From positions 1,240,001-1,304,000 of the forward strand of contig NZ_CP023434.1 in NCBI RefSeq assembly GCF_003546865.1: a stretch of DNA of 64,000 bases. The letters are read 5' to 3'. A program made the position numbers and the translations under genes. This document shows, piece by piece, positions 16,102 to 25,753 of this stretch. Origin of the DNA: Suicoccus acidiformans (GTDB lineage: Bacteria; Bacillota; Bacilli; Lactobacillales; Aerococcaceae). The notes beneath the pieces are model-generated. The model did not search any database, was not told the DNA's origin, and saw only the letters and a program-made list of their open reading frames with translations. Each line of letters begins with the position of its first letter. Positions within the stretch are counted from its first letter, which is position 1.

Positions 16102-17511
16102 TTATAGAATGAAATGACTTAAATCTCCGTCCCCGACGATTGGTTCTAAGCGGTCGCTAACATATTTCTCCGTTATTTCGATTTCGCCCATTTGCATATC
16201 AGGCGCTTCAAATAACAATTCATCCAAGACTGTTTCAATAATGGTGTGCAGGCGACGGGCGCCGATATTATCAGTAGTATCATTCAGCTCCACGGCGAAA
16301 CGTGCCATGGCTTGAATTGCTTCCTCAGTGAAATGAACGTCGACACCATCCGTTGCCAGTAAAGCTTGATACTGCTTAATTAAGGCATTCTCCGGCTCAA
16401 CGAGAATACGCACGAAGTCCTCTTCGTCTAGATCATCTAAATGCACCCGAATTGGGAAGCGTCCTTGTAGTTCTGGAATCAAGTCAGAAGGTTTAGCCAC
16501 GTGGAAAGCACCACTTCCAATAAAGAGAATATAGTCTGTACTTATCATACCATACTTTGTTTGAATTTGGCTTCCCTCAACGATTGGTAATATATCTCGT
16601 TGAACCCCTTCCCGGCTCACTTGACCGCCTTGTTCATTCTTCGTCGCAATTTTATCAATTTCATCGATAAAAATAATGCCGCGTTCTTCTGCAATCTTTA
16701 AGGCTTGTTGGTTAATATCATCTTGGTTAACTAGTTTGTCCGCCTCTTCTTCCGTTAATAACTCAACTGCTTCTTTCACAGTGACCGTCCGCTCAACTTT
16801 CTTGGCTGGTGTTAAGGCATTTAACGAATCTTGCATGTCCATGAGTTGTTCCATAGCTGGATTAATGCTATTCATTTGCAACTTCTTCTCTTCCATTTGG
16901 ATGGTTACTTCATGGTTATCGAGTTTGCCATCACGAATTTGCTGGCGGATTTGACGACGGCTGGCGGCAATTTCTTCTGTAACCTCTTCTTCCTCTTCCT
17001 CACCCTGTTGCAAGGCTTGCGGGTTCATTTGACGTAACATTGCCGCCCAATCACCCATGCCCCCGCTATTTTGATTATCTTTCTTTTTCTTAATGCCTGG
17101 TCTTAAGGCTTTAGCAACGCGTTCAATCGCTTTGGCTTCCGCCTCCTCATGAACTTCTTCGTGTTTTTGCCGTTTGACAATGCGACGGGCATCTTCAACT
17201 AAGTCGCGGACCATCGATTCAACATCCCGGCCGACATAACCAACCTCAGTATATTTCGTTGCTTCAACCTTGACAAAAGGTGCATCGGCAATATTAGCAA
17301 GGCGACGGGCAATTTCTGTTTTACCAACCCCTGTGGGTCCAATCATTAAGATGTTTTTCGGTTTAACTTCTTTTTGCATGGCGTCATCGAGCCGTAAACG
17401 GCGGATGCGGTTTTGTAGGCCGATGGCTACCGAGCGCTTGGCATCGGCTTGGCCGATAATATATTTATCTAAGGCATTGACGATTTCTCTAGGGGTAATA
17501 TTGTGCTTCAT
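16102..17511 (-). CDS. hslU: ATP-dependent protease ATPase subunit HslU (ClpY)
   Basis: 469-aa AAA+ unfoldase that feeds substrates to the HslV peptidase. Walker A GPTGVGKTEIA near residue 53, pore-loop motif GYVGRDVES near 85, an I-domain rich in Glu/Gln in the middle, Walker B IIFIDEIDKIA near 283, and the C-terminal docking tail DLSHFIL typical of HslU. I start at ATG 17511 behind GAGGTGGAG; the GTG at 17523 sits inside that RBS. It follows hslV by 14 bp. The I-domain has long charged runs (EEEEEEV), as in other lactic bacteria. Confidence 0.96.
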   Translation of the reverse strand: MKHNITPREIVNALDKYIIGQADAKRSVAIGLQNRIRRLRLDDAMQKEVKPKNILMIGPTGVGKTEIARRLANIADAPFVKVEATKYTEVGYVGRDVESMVRDLVEDARRIVKRQKHEEVHEEAEAKAIERVAKALRPGIKKKKDNQNSGGMGDWAAMLRQMNPQALQQGEEEEEEVTEEIAASRRQIRQQIRDGKLDNHEVTIQMEEKKLQMNSINPAMEQLMDMQDSLNALTPAKKVERTVTVKEAVELLTEEEADKLVNQDDINQQALKIAEERGIIFIDEIDKIATKNEQGGQVSREGVQRDILPIVEGSQIQTKYGMISTDYILFIGSGAFHVAKPSDLIPELQGRFPIRVHLDDLDEEDFVRILVEPENALIKQYQALLATDGVDVHFTEEAIQAMARFAVELNDTTDNIGARRLHTIIETVLDELLFEAPDMQMGEIEITEKYVSDRLEPIVGDGDLSHFIL

Positions 17512-17525
17512 GTATGACTCCACCT

Positions 17526-18047
17526 CTATGCTTTCTCTACGATGATGTTGTCGTTTGTATAGACATCGATTTCACTGGCGATTTGTAGGGCTTGGCGGGC
17601 AATTTCCTCAGCGGACATGTCACCGTGGCGAGCCATAGCGCGCGCTGCTGCTAAGGCATAATTTCCACCCGATCCGATGGTCAAGATACCATCATCTGGT
17701 TGAATGACTTCTCCCGTACCGCTCACAAGCAGTAAATCTTTATCATCCATCACAATCAAAAGGGCTTCCAGTTGCTGAAGGGAACGATCAGTACGCCATT
17801 GTTTAGCGACTTCAACGGCTGCCCGAGTTAATTGACCCTTATATTCTTGAAGCTTCTCTTCAAACATTTCGGATAAGGTAATCGCATCGGCCACCCCTCC
17901 TGCGAAACCGACGACGACTTTATCATCGTAAATACGGCGAAGTTTGCGAGCGCCACCTTTCATAATAACGGTCTCGCCCATGGTAACCTGTCCGTCACCG
18001 GCCATGGCTAATTCTTGATTTTTTTTCACTGCACAAATTGTTGTCAT
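17526..18047 (-). CDS. hslV: ATP-dependent protease subunit HslV (ClpQ)
   Basis: 173-aa proteasome-beta-like peptidase. The N-terminal MTTICAV should be cut to expose a catalytic Thr, and the [17 protein letters not shown] and [13 protein letters not shown] segments are the family landmarks. It forms dodecamers capped by HslU. The length is as expected. It starts nine bases after xerC ends, and hslU follows 14 bp later, giving the codV-clpQ-clpY order known from Bacillus, though the codY gene usually found next is absent. Confidence 0.96.
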   Translation of the reverse strand: MTTICAVKKNQELAMAGDGQVTMGETVIMKGGARKLRRIYDDKVVVGFAGGVADAITLSEMFEEKLQEYKGQLTRAAVEVAKQWRTDRSLQQLEALLIVMDDKDLLLVSGTGEVIQPDDGILTIGSGGNYALAAARAMARHGDMSAEEIARQALQIASEIDVYTNDNIIVEKA

Positions 18048-18056
18048 AATAACCTC

Positions 18057-18971
18057 CTATGATTTTCTCTTCGCCCGAGGATGCGCATTAAGGTAAGCTT
18101 GACGCAATTTATCCTTCGTGACGTGAGTATATATTTGAGTTGAACTTAAATTCTCATGTCCGAGCAGTTCTTGAACACTTCGCATATCTGCACCATGATT
18201 GAGCAGATGGGTCGCGAAGGTATGGCGTAATTTATGAGGATGAATGGTTAAATGAAGGGCTCCTTCGTCAATAATCCTTTGGAGAATGTAGCGAATTTGA
18301 TCGGCATTCATTACCTCACCTTTATCTGAGAGGAAGACTGCATTACTAACAGCCTTACTTAAGGCCGCTAATTTCGGACGCTGTGCTTGTAGGTATAGCT
18401 GTAAGGTTTGACTTGCTTGGTCCCCTACAGGTATCATGCGTTCCTTGTCCCCTTTACCGATTACTCGGACGACTTGTAAGTCTAAATTAACGCGCTCTAT
18501 GGTTAAACTTGTCAGTTCACTCACCCGCATGCCCGTGGCATACAGTAATTCAATGATAGCCAAATTACGGAGGGCATTGGGCTTTTGTGAAGCAGCTGCC
18601 GCATTTAAAATCGCTTCCATTTCATTCTCATAGAAAAACTCGGGAAGACGCTGATCTCGCTGATTAAATTGAATCAGTTCCATTGGATTCTGGCTTAGCC
18701 ATTCTTCTCTTACCGCAAATTTAAAGAAAGATCGTAAACTTGATAGCTTTCTGGCAATGGTTGAACGGGCCAATTGCCGCTCGTTCAAATGCGCTAAATA
18801 CAAGCGCATATCACGGTAAGTCAATGATTCAATCCTTGTGTCTCCAGAGTTTTGTAGGAAATTGAAGAATTCAATTAAATCTGTGCGATAGGCCTTAACC
18901 GTCTCTTTGGAGTATCGCCTCTCGCTTTCTAAATAGCGCAGAAATAAAGCAATGTGTTTCTCGTACTGCAT
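18057..18971 (-). CDS. xerC: Tyrosine recombinase XerC (CodV)
   Basis: About 304-aa site-specific recombinase for dimer resolution at dif. The N-terminal SAM-like core-binding domain (YSKETVKAYRTDLIEFFNFL) precedes the catalytic domain with R in ATGMRVSEL, K in GKGDKERMIP, the HKLRHTFATHLL box, the second His in LLGHENLSST and the Tyr in QIYTHVT. The end YLNAHPRAKRKS is typical of Gram-positive XerC. The start is uncertain: the TTG at 19007 lies only about 5 nt from the predicted transcription start, so ATG 18971 (or GTG 18983) is more likely. First gene of the xerC-hslV-hslU operon. Confidence 0.93.
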   Translation of the reverse strand: MQYEKHIALFLRYLESERRYSKETVKAYRTDLIEFFNFLQNSGDTRIESLTYRDMRLYLAHLNERQLARSTIARKLSSLRSFFKFAVREEWLSQNPMELIQFNQRDQRLPEFFYENEMEAILNAAAASQKPNALRNLAIIELLYATGMRVSELTSLTIERVNLDLQVVRVIGKGDKERMIPVGDQASQTLQLYLQAQRPKLAALSKAVSNAVFLSDKGEVMNADQIRYILQRIIDEGALHLTIHPHKLRHTFATHLLNHGADMRSVQELLGHENLSSTQIYTHVTKDKLRQAYLNAHPRAKRKS

Positions 18972-19018
18972 CTGAGCTATCACGTTCCTTTCATTTTTCT
19001 CAATCAATCCTAATACTG

Positions 19019-19048
19019 ATTATAATATACAGACCAAGCCCTTGTCAT
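19019..19048 (-). promoter_or_regulatory. Promoter of xerC-hslV-hslU
   Basis: ATGACA (19043-19048), 18-base spacer and a perfect TATAAT (19019-19024) on the minus strand. Confidence 0.7.
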
Positions 19049-19133
19049 TCGAAAAGGTCAAAATAGGACAGAATTCATAATTTATTCACGACTTAAACTA
19101 AATTAAGGCAAAATTACGTACCCACCCAAAAGA

Positions 19134-19162
19134 AAAAAGCTACCACTGATGGGTAGCTTTTA
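19134..19162 (-). terminator. Terminator of nox
   Basis: AAAAGCTACC (19135-19144) pairs with GGGTAGCTTTT (19151-19161); on the minus strand it is followed by TTTTTTCTTTT. It lies 25 bp after the nox stop. Confidence 0.9.
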
Positions 19163-19186
19163 GATAGCTCGTTCACTTCGTTTCGC

Positions 19187-20530
19187 TTAGTCTTTGGATG
19201 TATCTGCAGATAAACCAGCCATAGTAATGTAGTTGTAAGGCTTGTTGAAGTGAGGTAAGAAGAAGATATCTAAGAGACCTAATTGATCGACAGTGATGTC
19301 TTCTTGAATCGCTAATGAGAACATATGGATTAATAAGGATACATCATGTGTTGAAGCGATTTGGGCACCTAAAATACGGTTTGTGCCATTTTCATAAACG
19401 ATGCGTAATTTAACTTTGTCGTTTTCTGGCATGAATTCTGGTAATTGGTTATCTTCGTAATCAACATATTTCGCATCAAGACCGAATTTCTCGCAAGCTT
19501 TTAATGAGAAGCCTGTTGAGACAAGTTTCAAGTCGTAGATGTTGATACCGTTTGAACCTTGGATACCAGCGCCTTCTAATTCTGTACCTAAGATGTTTGT
19601 AGCAGCGACAACACCTGAGCGAACTGCGTTCGAAGCTAAGGCGATATAGTTCGCTTCTTTGGTTACGTTTGAGTAGTTCGTCGCACAGTCACCGATGGCA
19701 TAAACGTTATCGTCGTTTGTCTTGAAGGTGCGGTCAACTAAGTATGCACCGTTACCGAAGCGGTCTAAGTGACCTTCGCCAAATACGGCATAAGGACGGA
19801 AACCGATACAGTTGATAATAACGTCTGCTTCGTAAGTCCCTTTATTTGTCTTCAAGCCTGTAACTTTGCCGTCTTCACCAAGATACTCTTCTGCCAATTC
19901 GCCGAAGTGTGTATCAATGCCATGTTCGCGTAAGTTTTCGTCCATCAATTCTGCGAACTCTGGGTCATAGTAGCTAGCAAGGGAAGTAGCTTCCGCATCA
20001 AAGATCGTTACGTCTTTACCGCGACGTTGGGCTGCTTCAGCGATTTCCACACCGATGTAACCTGCACCGATGATTAAAACTTTCTGGTTATTTTCATCAG
20101 CAAAGGCTTTATCAACTTCTTGGCCTTCTTGGAACAGTTTCAAGAAGTGGATACCTTCTAAATCTTTACCTGGTAGGTTTGGTGCGATTGGTTGAGAGCC
20201 CGTTGCGATAATTAATTTATCGTAAGACTCTTCAATTTTCTCACCGTCTTTAGTTTCAGCAACAAGGCTTTGAGCATCAAAATCAATATCTTTTACTTCC
20301 GTTTCAATATAGATTTTAGCTCCCTTAGCTTCAAAGTCTTCTTTATTTGTATAGAAAAGACCATCGTAACCGTCAATTTGACGACCTACCCAAAGTGCAG
20401 TCCCGCATCCTAGGTAAGATAAGTTTGAGTTACGTTCAATCATTACCACTTCAACGTCTTGACCACTGTCTAATAAAGTATTTGCTGCAGCAATCCCTGC
20501 ATGATTTGTACCAACAATAACAACTTTCAT
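19187..20530 (-). CDS. nox: NADH oxidase (H2O-forming, single-cysteine flavoprotein)
   Basis: 447-aa FAD protein of the CoA-disulfide reductase/NADH oxidase/peroxidase family. It has an N-terminal FAD site (VVIVGTNHAGIAAANTLL), a redox-active Cys42 in YLGCGTALW, a second Rossmann motif for NADH (VLIIGAGYIGVEIAEAAQRRG near 150) and the FAD-binding CIGFRPYAVF...AIGDCATNYS segment. It reduces O2 to water and regenerates NAD+ in aerobically grown lactic bacteria; NADH peroxidase is the alternative. It is a single gene with its own extended -10 promoter and terminator, placed between topA and xerC where trmFO usually lies. Confidence 0.9.
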   Translation of the reverse strand: MKVVIVGTNHAGIAAANTLLDSGQDVEVVMIERNSNLSYLGCGTALWVGRQIDGYDGLFYTNKEDFEAKGAKIYIETEVKDIDFDAQSLVAETKDGEKIEESYDKLIIATGSQPIAPNLPGKDLEGIHFLKLFQEGQEVDKAFADENNQKVLIIGAGYIGVEIAEAAQRRGKDVTIFDAEATSLASYYDPEFAELMDENLREHGIDTHFGELAEEYLGEDGKVTGLKTNKGTYEADVIINCIGFRPYAVFGEGHLDRFGNGAYLVDRTFKTNDDNVYAIGDCATNYSNVTKEANYIALASNAVRSGVVAATNILGTELEGAGIQGSNGINIYDLKLVSTGFSLKACEKFGLDAKYVDYEDNQLPEFMPENDKVKLRIVYENGTNRILGAQIASTHDVSLLIHMFSLAIQEDITVDQLGLLDIFFLPHFNKPYNYITMAGLSADTSKD

Positions 20531-20574
20531 TCCATTTCCTCCTTGTTAAAACTCTTGCAAGTTTGATTAATTTA

Positions 20575-20583
20575 ATTATAACA
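20575..20583 (-). promoter_or_regulatory. Extended -10 promoter of nox
   Basis: TGT-TATAAT on the minus strand (TATAAT at 20575-20580), about 45 bp before the start; the -35 (TTTCAA at 17 bp) is weak, as is usual with a TGn extension. Confidence 0.7.
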
Positions 20584-20851
20584 AAGAATAAAATATTTGA
20601 AAGTCTTTGCACATTCGACAAAACGCTAAAAAACAAGCTTTATAAGGTATTATGAAATTATATAAAATCAACTTGTGAAATAAAAAATTTTTATGCATTA
20701 AGCGTTTTCAATAATATTTAAAAGAGCAAACTTATGCAAAAACCCCTCAAATTCCAATCATAAAGCCATTTATGGTCCTGAGCATAAAACTTGCATTGGC
20801 TAAATTGAGTCAATTTTACGACGACGATAGGCCCCTTTTTTCACAAGCAAT

Positions 20852-20879
20852 AAAAACCTCCAGGCTTAACTCTGGAGGA
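20852..20879 (-). terminator. Terminator of topA
   Basis: CCTCCAG (20857-20863) pairs with CTGGAGG (20872-20878), followed by TTTTTATT on the minus strand; 17 bp after the topA stop. Confidence 0.9.
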
Positions 20880-20895
20880 TCGTGATAAGCTTATT

Positions 20896-22959
20896 CTATT
20901 GAACGAGGTCTTCTTCGTAGTCACAGTTACTACATTTCACCTGGCTACCTTTGCGACTGGTCTTCTCAATGAGATAGTGATCACATTTCGGACAATTACG
21001 GCCCACAGGTTTATCCCAGGAAGCGAAATCACATTCAGGATAGCGATCGCAGCCATAGAAGATACGGTTCTTCTTCGACTTGCGCTCGACGACTTCCCCT
21101 TTGCCACAGGTTGGGCAGGTCACGCCGATTTTCTTGACGATAGCTTCCGTATGGCGGCAATCCGGGAAGCCACTACATGCATAGAATTTGCCGTAGCGAC
21201 CAATTTTGATGACCATGGGCTTACCGCACTCAGGACAGTCAAAGCCAGCTGGTTCATCCTTAATTTCAATCTTCTCCATGCCCTCTTCTGCCTTATCCAA
21301 ATCCTTGGCGAAACTTGAGTAGAATTCATCTAAGACGGAGACCCACATGCGTTTGCCTTCTTCGATGTCGTCAAGTTCATCTTCAAGACCGGCCGTAAAT
21401 TCGACGTTGACAATTTGAGGGAAGAATTCTTCCATGACATTATTGACAATTTCCCCTAATTCCGTCGGTTCGAAACGTTTAGCAACCATCTTGACGTAGT
21501 AGCGCTTGCGCAGAGTTTCTAAGGTTGGTGCGTAAGTAGACGGTCGACCAATACCTAATTCTTCCATCGTTTTAACCAAGCTTGCTTCATTGTAGCGGGC
21601 TGGTGGCTGGGTAAAGTGCTGGGTAGGCTCAATGGTGTCAATTTTAACATCGTCTCCCACGGATAAATCGGGTAAGTAATTATCTTTACTCGATTGTGCC
21701 GGCTTATACACCTTCATATAGCCTTCAAACTTTATGCGTTGGCCATTCGCACGGAAGGTTACATCGTTTTGTTCAATGTCTGCCCGAATAGTATCAAAAA
21801 CCGCATCAGTCATCTGACTAGCAACAAAACGGGCCCAAATAAGTGCATATAAGCGGAATTGATCTTTGCTCAACTTATCTTTAATCGATTCCGGTGTAAT
21901 TGTCACATCCGATGGGCGAATTGCCTCGTGGGCGTCCTGTGAGCCAGCACTCGCTTTACCGCGTTGACCGGCACCGAGAAAGTTCTTGCCGTAAGTATCT
22001 TCAATGTACGTCGCAGCTGCTTGGCGCGCTGTTGGCGAAATACGGGTGGAGTCGGTACGCATGTAGGTAATCAAACCAACCGTTCCGCCCCCAATCGCAA
22101 CCCCTTCGTAAAGCTGTTGGGCGACCATCATGGTCTTACCAGCTCGGAAGTTAAGGCGATTCGATGCTTCCTGTTGCATCGTACTCGTTGTAAAAGGTGC
22201 ATAAGGTTTACGGCGACGCTCTTTCTCCACGATATCTTTGACGGTAAAGGTCGCATTCGTATCGATGCGGTCCATAATGTCTTTGACCGCCGCTTCATTC
22301 TCGAGTTTCAACTTCTTGCCTGACAAGCCGTAAAAGTCTGCCTCAAATTTCGAACGGCCCTTCTTAAACTTCGTTGGAATGGTCCAATATTCTTCAGGCT
22401 TGAAATTGCGAATTTCCTTTTCGCGGTCAATGATTAATTTTAAAGCGACGGATTGGACCCGGCCGGCGCTGAGGCCTCCTTTGATTTTCTTCCAGAGCAA
22501 AGGCGAGATCGAGTAGCCGACAACCCGGTCTAGAATCCGCCGTGCTTGTTGGGCATCGACTAGATCCATGTCAATTTTGCGTGGCTCTTTGAAGGCCTCT
22601 TTGACCGTATCCTTCGTAATTTCATTAAAGACGACGCGATTTTCTGCATCGGGGTCTAGTTTCAGCAGATGACTTAAATGCCAAGCAATGGCTTCTCCCT
22701 CGCGGTCCGGGTCGGCTGCTAGGTAGACATTCTCGGCCTTATTGGCAAGCTTGCGCAGTTCTTTGACAGTATCCCCTTTACCACGAATGGTGATGTAATG
22801 AGGCTCGAAATTATTCTCGATATCGACACCCATCTTACTTTTAGGTAAATCACGCAAGTGCCCCTTGCTGGCAACCACCTTATAATTCCGGCCAAGATAA
22901 CGGCCGATTGTTTTAGCTTTTGTTGGCGACTCAACAATGACTAAGTTCTTATATGCCAA
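20896..22959 (-). CDS. topA: DNA topoisomerase I
   Basis: 687-aa type IA topoisomerase that relaxes negative supercoils. TOPRIM region [13 protein letters not shown] at the start and [15 protein letters not shown] near residue 81; active Tyr299 in [13 protein letters not shown]; three C-terminal four-cysteine zinc ribbons (CPEC...C...C, CPTC...CDRYPEC, CPKC...CSNC), typical of Firmicutes TopA. It starts with TTG behind AAAGGATG. dprA lies upstream on the same strand (117 bp), the usual rnhB-dprA-topA order. Ends at a clear terminator. Confidence 0.96.
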   Translation of the reverse strand: MAYKNLVIVESPTKAKTIGRYLGRNYKVVASKGHLRDLPKSKMGVDIENNFEPHYITIRGKGDTVKELRKLANKAENVYLAADPDREGEAIAWHLSHLLKLDPDAENRVVFNEITKDTVKEAFKEPRKIDMDLVDAQQARRILDRVVGYSISPLLWKKIKGGLSAGRVQSVALKLIIDREKEIRNFKPEEYWTIPTKFKKGRSKFEADFYGLSGKKLKLENEAAVKDIMDRIDTNATFTVKDIVEKERRRKPYAPFTTSTMQQEASNRLNFRAGKTMMVAQQLYEGVAIGGGTVGLITYMRTDSTRISPTARQAAATYIEDTYGKNFLGAGQRGKASAGSQDAHEAIRPSDVTITPESIKDKLSKDQFRLYALIWARFVASQMTDAVFDTIRADIEQNDVTFRANGQRIKFEGYMKVYKPAQSSKDNYLPDLSVGDDVKIDTIEPTQHFTQPPARYNEASLVKTMEELGIGRPSTYAPTLETLRKRYYVKMVAKRFEPTELGEIVNNVMEEFFPQIVNVEFTAGLEDELDDIEEGKRMWVSVLDEFYSSFAKDLDKAEEGMEKIEIKDEPAGFDCPECGKPMVIKIGRYGKFYACSGFPDCRHTEAIVKKIGVTCPTCGKGEVVERKSKKNRIFYGCDRYPECDFASWDKPVGRNCPKCDHYLIEKTSRKGSQVKCSNCDYEEDLVQ

Positions 22960-23076
22960 ACTTATTTCATCCTTTCAACGTTTCTATCTATAGTAAGGCG
23001 TTTATTCCTGCGCCCAATTTCAAAATCGTTACAATATTAGTCGAAAGATTGCTATCTGTCAAACAATAAATTCCTT

Positions 23077-23973
23077 TTATATGTGACCTTGATTTTGAAA
23101 TAATTCTGCCAACTCCCAAATCGTCTGACCTACAGATAGAATGGGACGTGCTCCTGCAGCAATAAGTTCATTACAGCCGCTCGATTGGCTATCCTTGATT
23201 CTGCCAGGTAAGGCGAATACTTCGCGATTCTCTTGCAAGGCATAATTAGCCGTAATCAAGCTACCGCTTTTCTTCGCAGCTTCGATGACCAAGGTTGCTG
23301 GACTAATCCCAGCTACTAAGCGGTTGCGCAGAACGAAATGATGCCTTTGGGCGAGACTGCTGGGCAAATATTCACTAATAACTAAATGATGCTGGCCAAG
23401 TTGCTCTTGCATGGCCCGATGCTCCTTAGGGTAAACTTGCTGGATGCCGGTTGGAATAATCGCAATAGTGGTTTTATTACCTGCTTCGATAGCTGCTTGG
23501 TGAACCGTCGAATCGATGCCATGCGCTAAGCCAGAAACGGCTATCCAGTTTTGCTTAGCAAATTCTTTAATAAAAGCCTTAGTCACTTCCGCTCCATAAG
23601 GTGTCATTTTGCGCGTTCCTACAATTGAAACTTTAGGTCGCTGAAGCATGGATAGATCCCCGGCATAAAAGAGCACCAGGGGCGGCTGAGCCGTCTCGTA
23701 CCACAACTTCGGATAAACCGCTTCACCGATAATAAAGACTTGTTGACTCAGTTCCAGAAGTGAATCATAGCAATCAGCAACCTTGAAGAAATTTACCATT
23801 CGATAGCCTCCATCAGCTCCGGGAATCGAACGAAGCATCCGCTGACAGTCCGCCAAACTGGCCGGTTCCGAATGATCGCCTTTGGCGCAAGCCTGCAGGT
23901 ATTGCATTTGCCATTTGTAAGTAACTCCACAAGAGACGAGATACACAAGTTGTTCTTTTAAAGTAATTTCCAA
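23077..23973 (-). CDS. dprA: DNA-processing protein DprA (Smf)
   Basis: 298-aa RecA-loading, single-strand-binding protein used in natural transformation. The Rossmann-like DprA fold shows VSIVGTRKMTPYG near residue 116, SGLAHGIDSTVHQAAIE near 145, PTGIQQVYPKEHR near 172 and RNRLVAGISPATLVIEA near 213, followed by SGSLITANYALQENREVFALPG. I start at TTG 23973, with GAGGTGATA just before it; upstream in-frame sequence has no family character. The usual C-terminal winged helix seems absent, as in many lactic bacteria. It lies between rnhB and topA. Confidence 0.93.
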   Translation of the reverse strand: MEITLKEQLVYLVSCGVTYKWQMQYLQACAKGDHSEPASLADCQRMLRSIPGADGGYRMVNFFKVADCYDSLLELSQQVFIIGEAVYPKLWYETAQPPLVLFYAGDLSMLQRPKVSIVGTRKMTPYGAEVTKAFIKEFAKQNWIAVSGLAHGIDSTVHQAAIEAGNKTTIAIIPTGIQQVYPKEHRAMQEQLGQHHLVISEYLPSSLAQRHHFVLRNRLVAGISPATLVIEAAKKSGSLITANYALQENREVFALPGRIKDSQSSGCNELIAAGARPILSVGQTIWELAELFQNQGHI

Positions 23974-24078
23974 TTTTATCACCTCATAATAATATACGCA
24001 AAATGAGGCCGAAAACCATCTGGTCAATTTTAAAATTTTAAATTAACTAATGAACACCTAGGTGCATCACTTAGTTAC

Positions 24079-24882
24079 TTAAGGTGCAGCCTGATATTGT
24101 TTGGTCATGGAAGCCACCGGTTCAAAACTGCGCCGGTGAATAGGCGTGTAACCAAAGCGTCGCAAGGCTTCCAGATGTTGCTTAGTACCGTAGCCGGCAT
24201 TGGCTTCAAATCCAAATTCCGGATAAGTTAAACTATACGCTTTCATCAAGTCATCTCGGTAAACTTTCGCAAGAATACTCGCAGCTGCAATTGATAAGGA
24301 GCGCTGATCCCCTTTAATTAGCGAACTTTGCTGGATAGATGTTTGAATGGTCATAGCATCGATGAGCACATGATTCGGTTGCAGAGATAGCTTTGTTAAA
24401 GCTGTTTCCATCGCCAATTGGGTTGCCCGGTATATATTCATCTCATCTATTTGCTGACTGCTCACTTCCGCAATGCTATAAGCCAAGGCTTCGGCTTGAA
24501 TACGTTCCGCAAATTCTCGGCGTTTCTTATCAGATAACTGCTTAGAATCATTCACCCCGATTAAGGAGACAGGGTTTTCCGGCAAAATAACCACTGCGGC
24601 TACAATGGGGCCTGCCAAAGGCCCTCGCCCTACTTCATCAATTCCGGCAATATAATATTTATCTTGCTGACTTTGCTGATATAATTCACGCTCAATGGCT
24701 AAACGTTCCTGAAAAGCTACTTCTAAGGCCATTTGCTTTTGCTGGCGTCGTTCGTATTGCGCTAGGAGTTTTTGCACTCCCTTGCGCTCATCTCTGCTAA
24801 AAAGGTCAAATAATTCATCACTTAAGACACTTGTCTCTTCTAGCAAAGTTTTTATCTCTTTGATGGTATAATTTACTTTCAT
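24079..24882 (-). CDS. rnhB: Ribonuclease HII
   Basis: 267-aa RNase HII that cuts RNA in RNA/DNA hybrids and at single ribonucleotides. The core begins at YIAGIDEVGRGPLAGPIVAAV (near residue 77), with acidic catalytic residues there, in VLIDAM near 173 and in the AASILAKVYRDDLM segment. The first 70 residues are the extra N-terminal domain usual in Firmicutes. It starts one base after rbgA ends, so the two genes are almost certainly co-transcribed. Confidence 0.95.
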   Translation of the reverse strand: MKVNYTIKEIKTLLEETSVLSDELFDLFSRDERKGVQKLLAQYERRQQKQMALEVAFQERLAIERELYQQSQQDKYYIAGIDEVGRGPLAGPIVAAVVILPENPVSLIGVNDSKQLSDKKRREFAERIQAEALAYSIAEVSSQQIDEMNIYRATQLAMETALTKLSLQPNHVLIDAMTIQTSIQQSSLIKGDQRSLSIAAASILAKVYRDDLMKAYSLTYPEFGFEANAGYGTKQHLEALRRFGYTPIHRRSFEPVASMTKQYQAAP

Positions 24883-24883
24883 G

Positions 24884-25741
24884 TTAAAGAGCCTCGTAGG
24901 GAGTATCCAATGTGGCTGAACCTAAGCGATGACTTCTAAAGTCATGGATGATGCGCTCACTTGCTTGATCATAGTCATCGCGTAAGCCCATCTGCTGAGT
25001 GATTTTCAAAAGTAAATCCACGGTGGATAAGTTCTCTAAATCGGCTTCACTCAAGCGATAGCGGTTCTTTAATGTTTCTGCTTCATTGGCCTTTAAATGT
25101 TCAAGCAGGTAAAGGGCCAAGTCATCCATATGCAATAAACTGTCCTTAATTGCTCCGGTAACAGCTAATTTCTTCCCCACTTCGGGGTCTTCAAATTTAG
25201 GCCATAGGATTCCCGGTGTATCTAATAACTCAAAGCTCTTTCCGATTTTTAGCCATCTTTGGGCTTTTGTCACACCAGGTTTATTGCCAGTTTGGGCTTG
25301 GTTTTTGCCTACGAAACGATTAATTAGGGTCGATTTCCCACTATTGGGAATGCCCAGAATCATGAGGCGGATGGGACGCTCCTTGATTCCTTTTTCTTGC
25401 TGCTTTTGGAAGTAAGGTTGCATCACGTCTTGGATTTCTTGTTGGAGTCCACGGATGCCTTTATTGTGTTGGGCATCGATAGCAACTGCTCGCTGGCCTT
25501 GGCTTTTATAATAATTTAACCAGGCTTGGGTTGCTTGTGAATCCGCTAAATCAGCCTTATTTAAGACTAAGATGGTTGGTTTTTGGCCAATGATTTCACT
25601 GATGACTGGGTTACGACTGGATTCAGGAATTCGTGCATCGACAAGTTCGATAATGACATCGACAAGTTTAATTTTCTCAGTCGCTTCACGTTTGGCTTTG
25701 GCCATATGGCCTGGATACCATTGAATGGTTTGTGCGCTCAA
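24884..25741 (-). CDS. rbgA: Ribosome biogenesis GTPase RbgA (YlqF)
   Basis: 285-aa circularly permuted GTPase required for late 50S subunit assembly. The permuted order is visible: NKAD (VLNKADLAD) near residue 60, then P-loop LGIPNSGKSTLINR near 131, then the DTPGILWP switch near 175, followed by the RNA-binding C-terminal domain. The start IQWYPGHMAKAKREATEK is a family signature. The lepB gene is 12 bp upstream and rnhB overlaps closely downstream. Confidence 0.96.
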   Translation of the reverse strand: MSAQTIQWYPGHMAKAKREATEKIKLVDVIIELVDARIPESSRNPVISEIIGQKPTILVLNKADLADSQATQAWLNYYKSQGQRAVAIDAQHNKGIRGLQQEIQDVMQPYFQKQQEKGIKERPIRLMILGIPNSGKSTLINRFVGKNQAQTGNKPGVTKAQRWLKIGKSFELLDTPGILWPKFEDPEVGKKLAVTGAIKDSLLHMDDLALYLLEHLKANEAETLKNRYRLSEADLENLSTVDLLLKITQQMGLRDDYDQASERIIHDFRSHRLGSATLDTPYEAL

Positions 25742-25753
25742 AGTTCATCCTCC

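Larger units (their letters stand above)
20531..20895. other. Intergenic region between topA and nox
   Basis: 365 bp, AT-rich. It holds the nox promoter near 20575-20583 and the topA terminator at 20852-20879. Between them I see no ORF, RNA gene or repeat. A single TTGTGAAAT half-site near 20673 resembles half of a Rex box, but the other half is absent. Confidence 0.6.

Noticed and set aside
20673-20700. Rex operator before nox
   Set aside because: Only one half (TTGTGAAAT) is present and it lies far upstream of the promoter.
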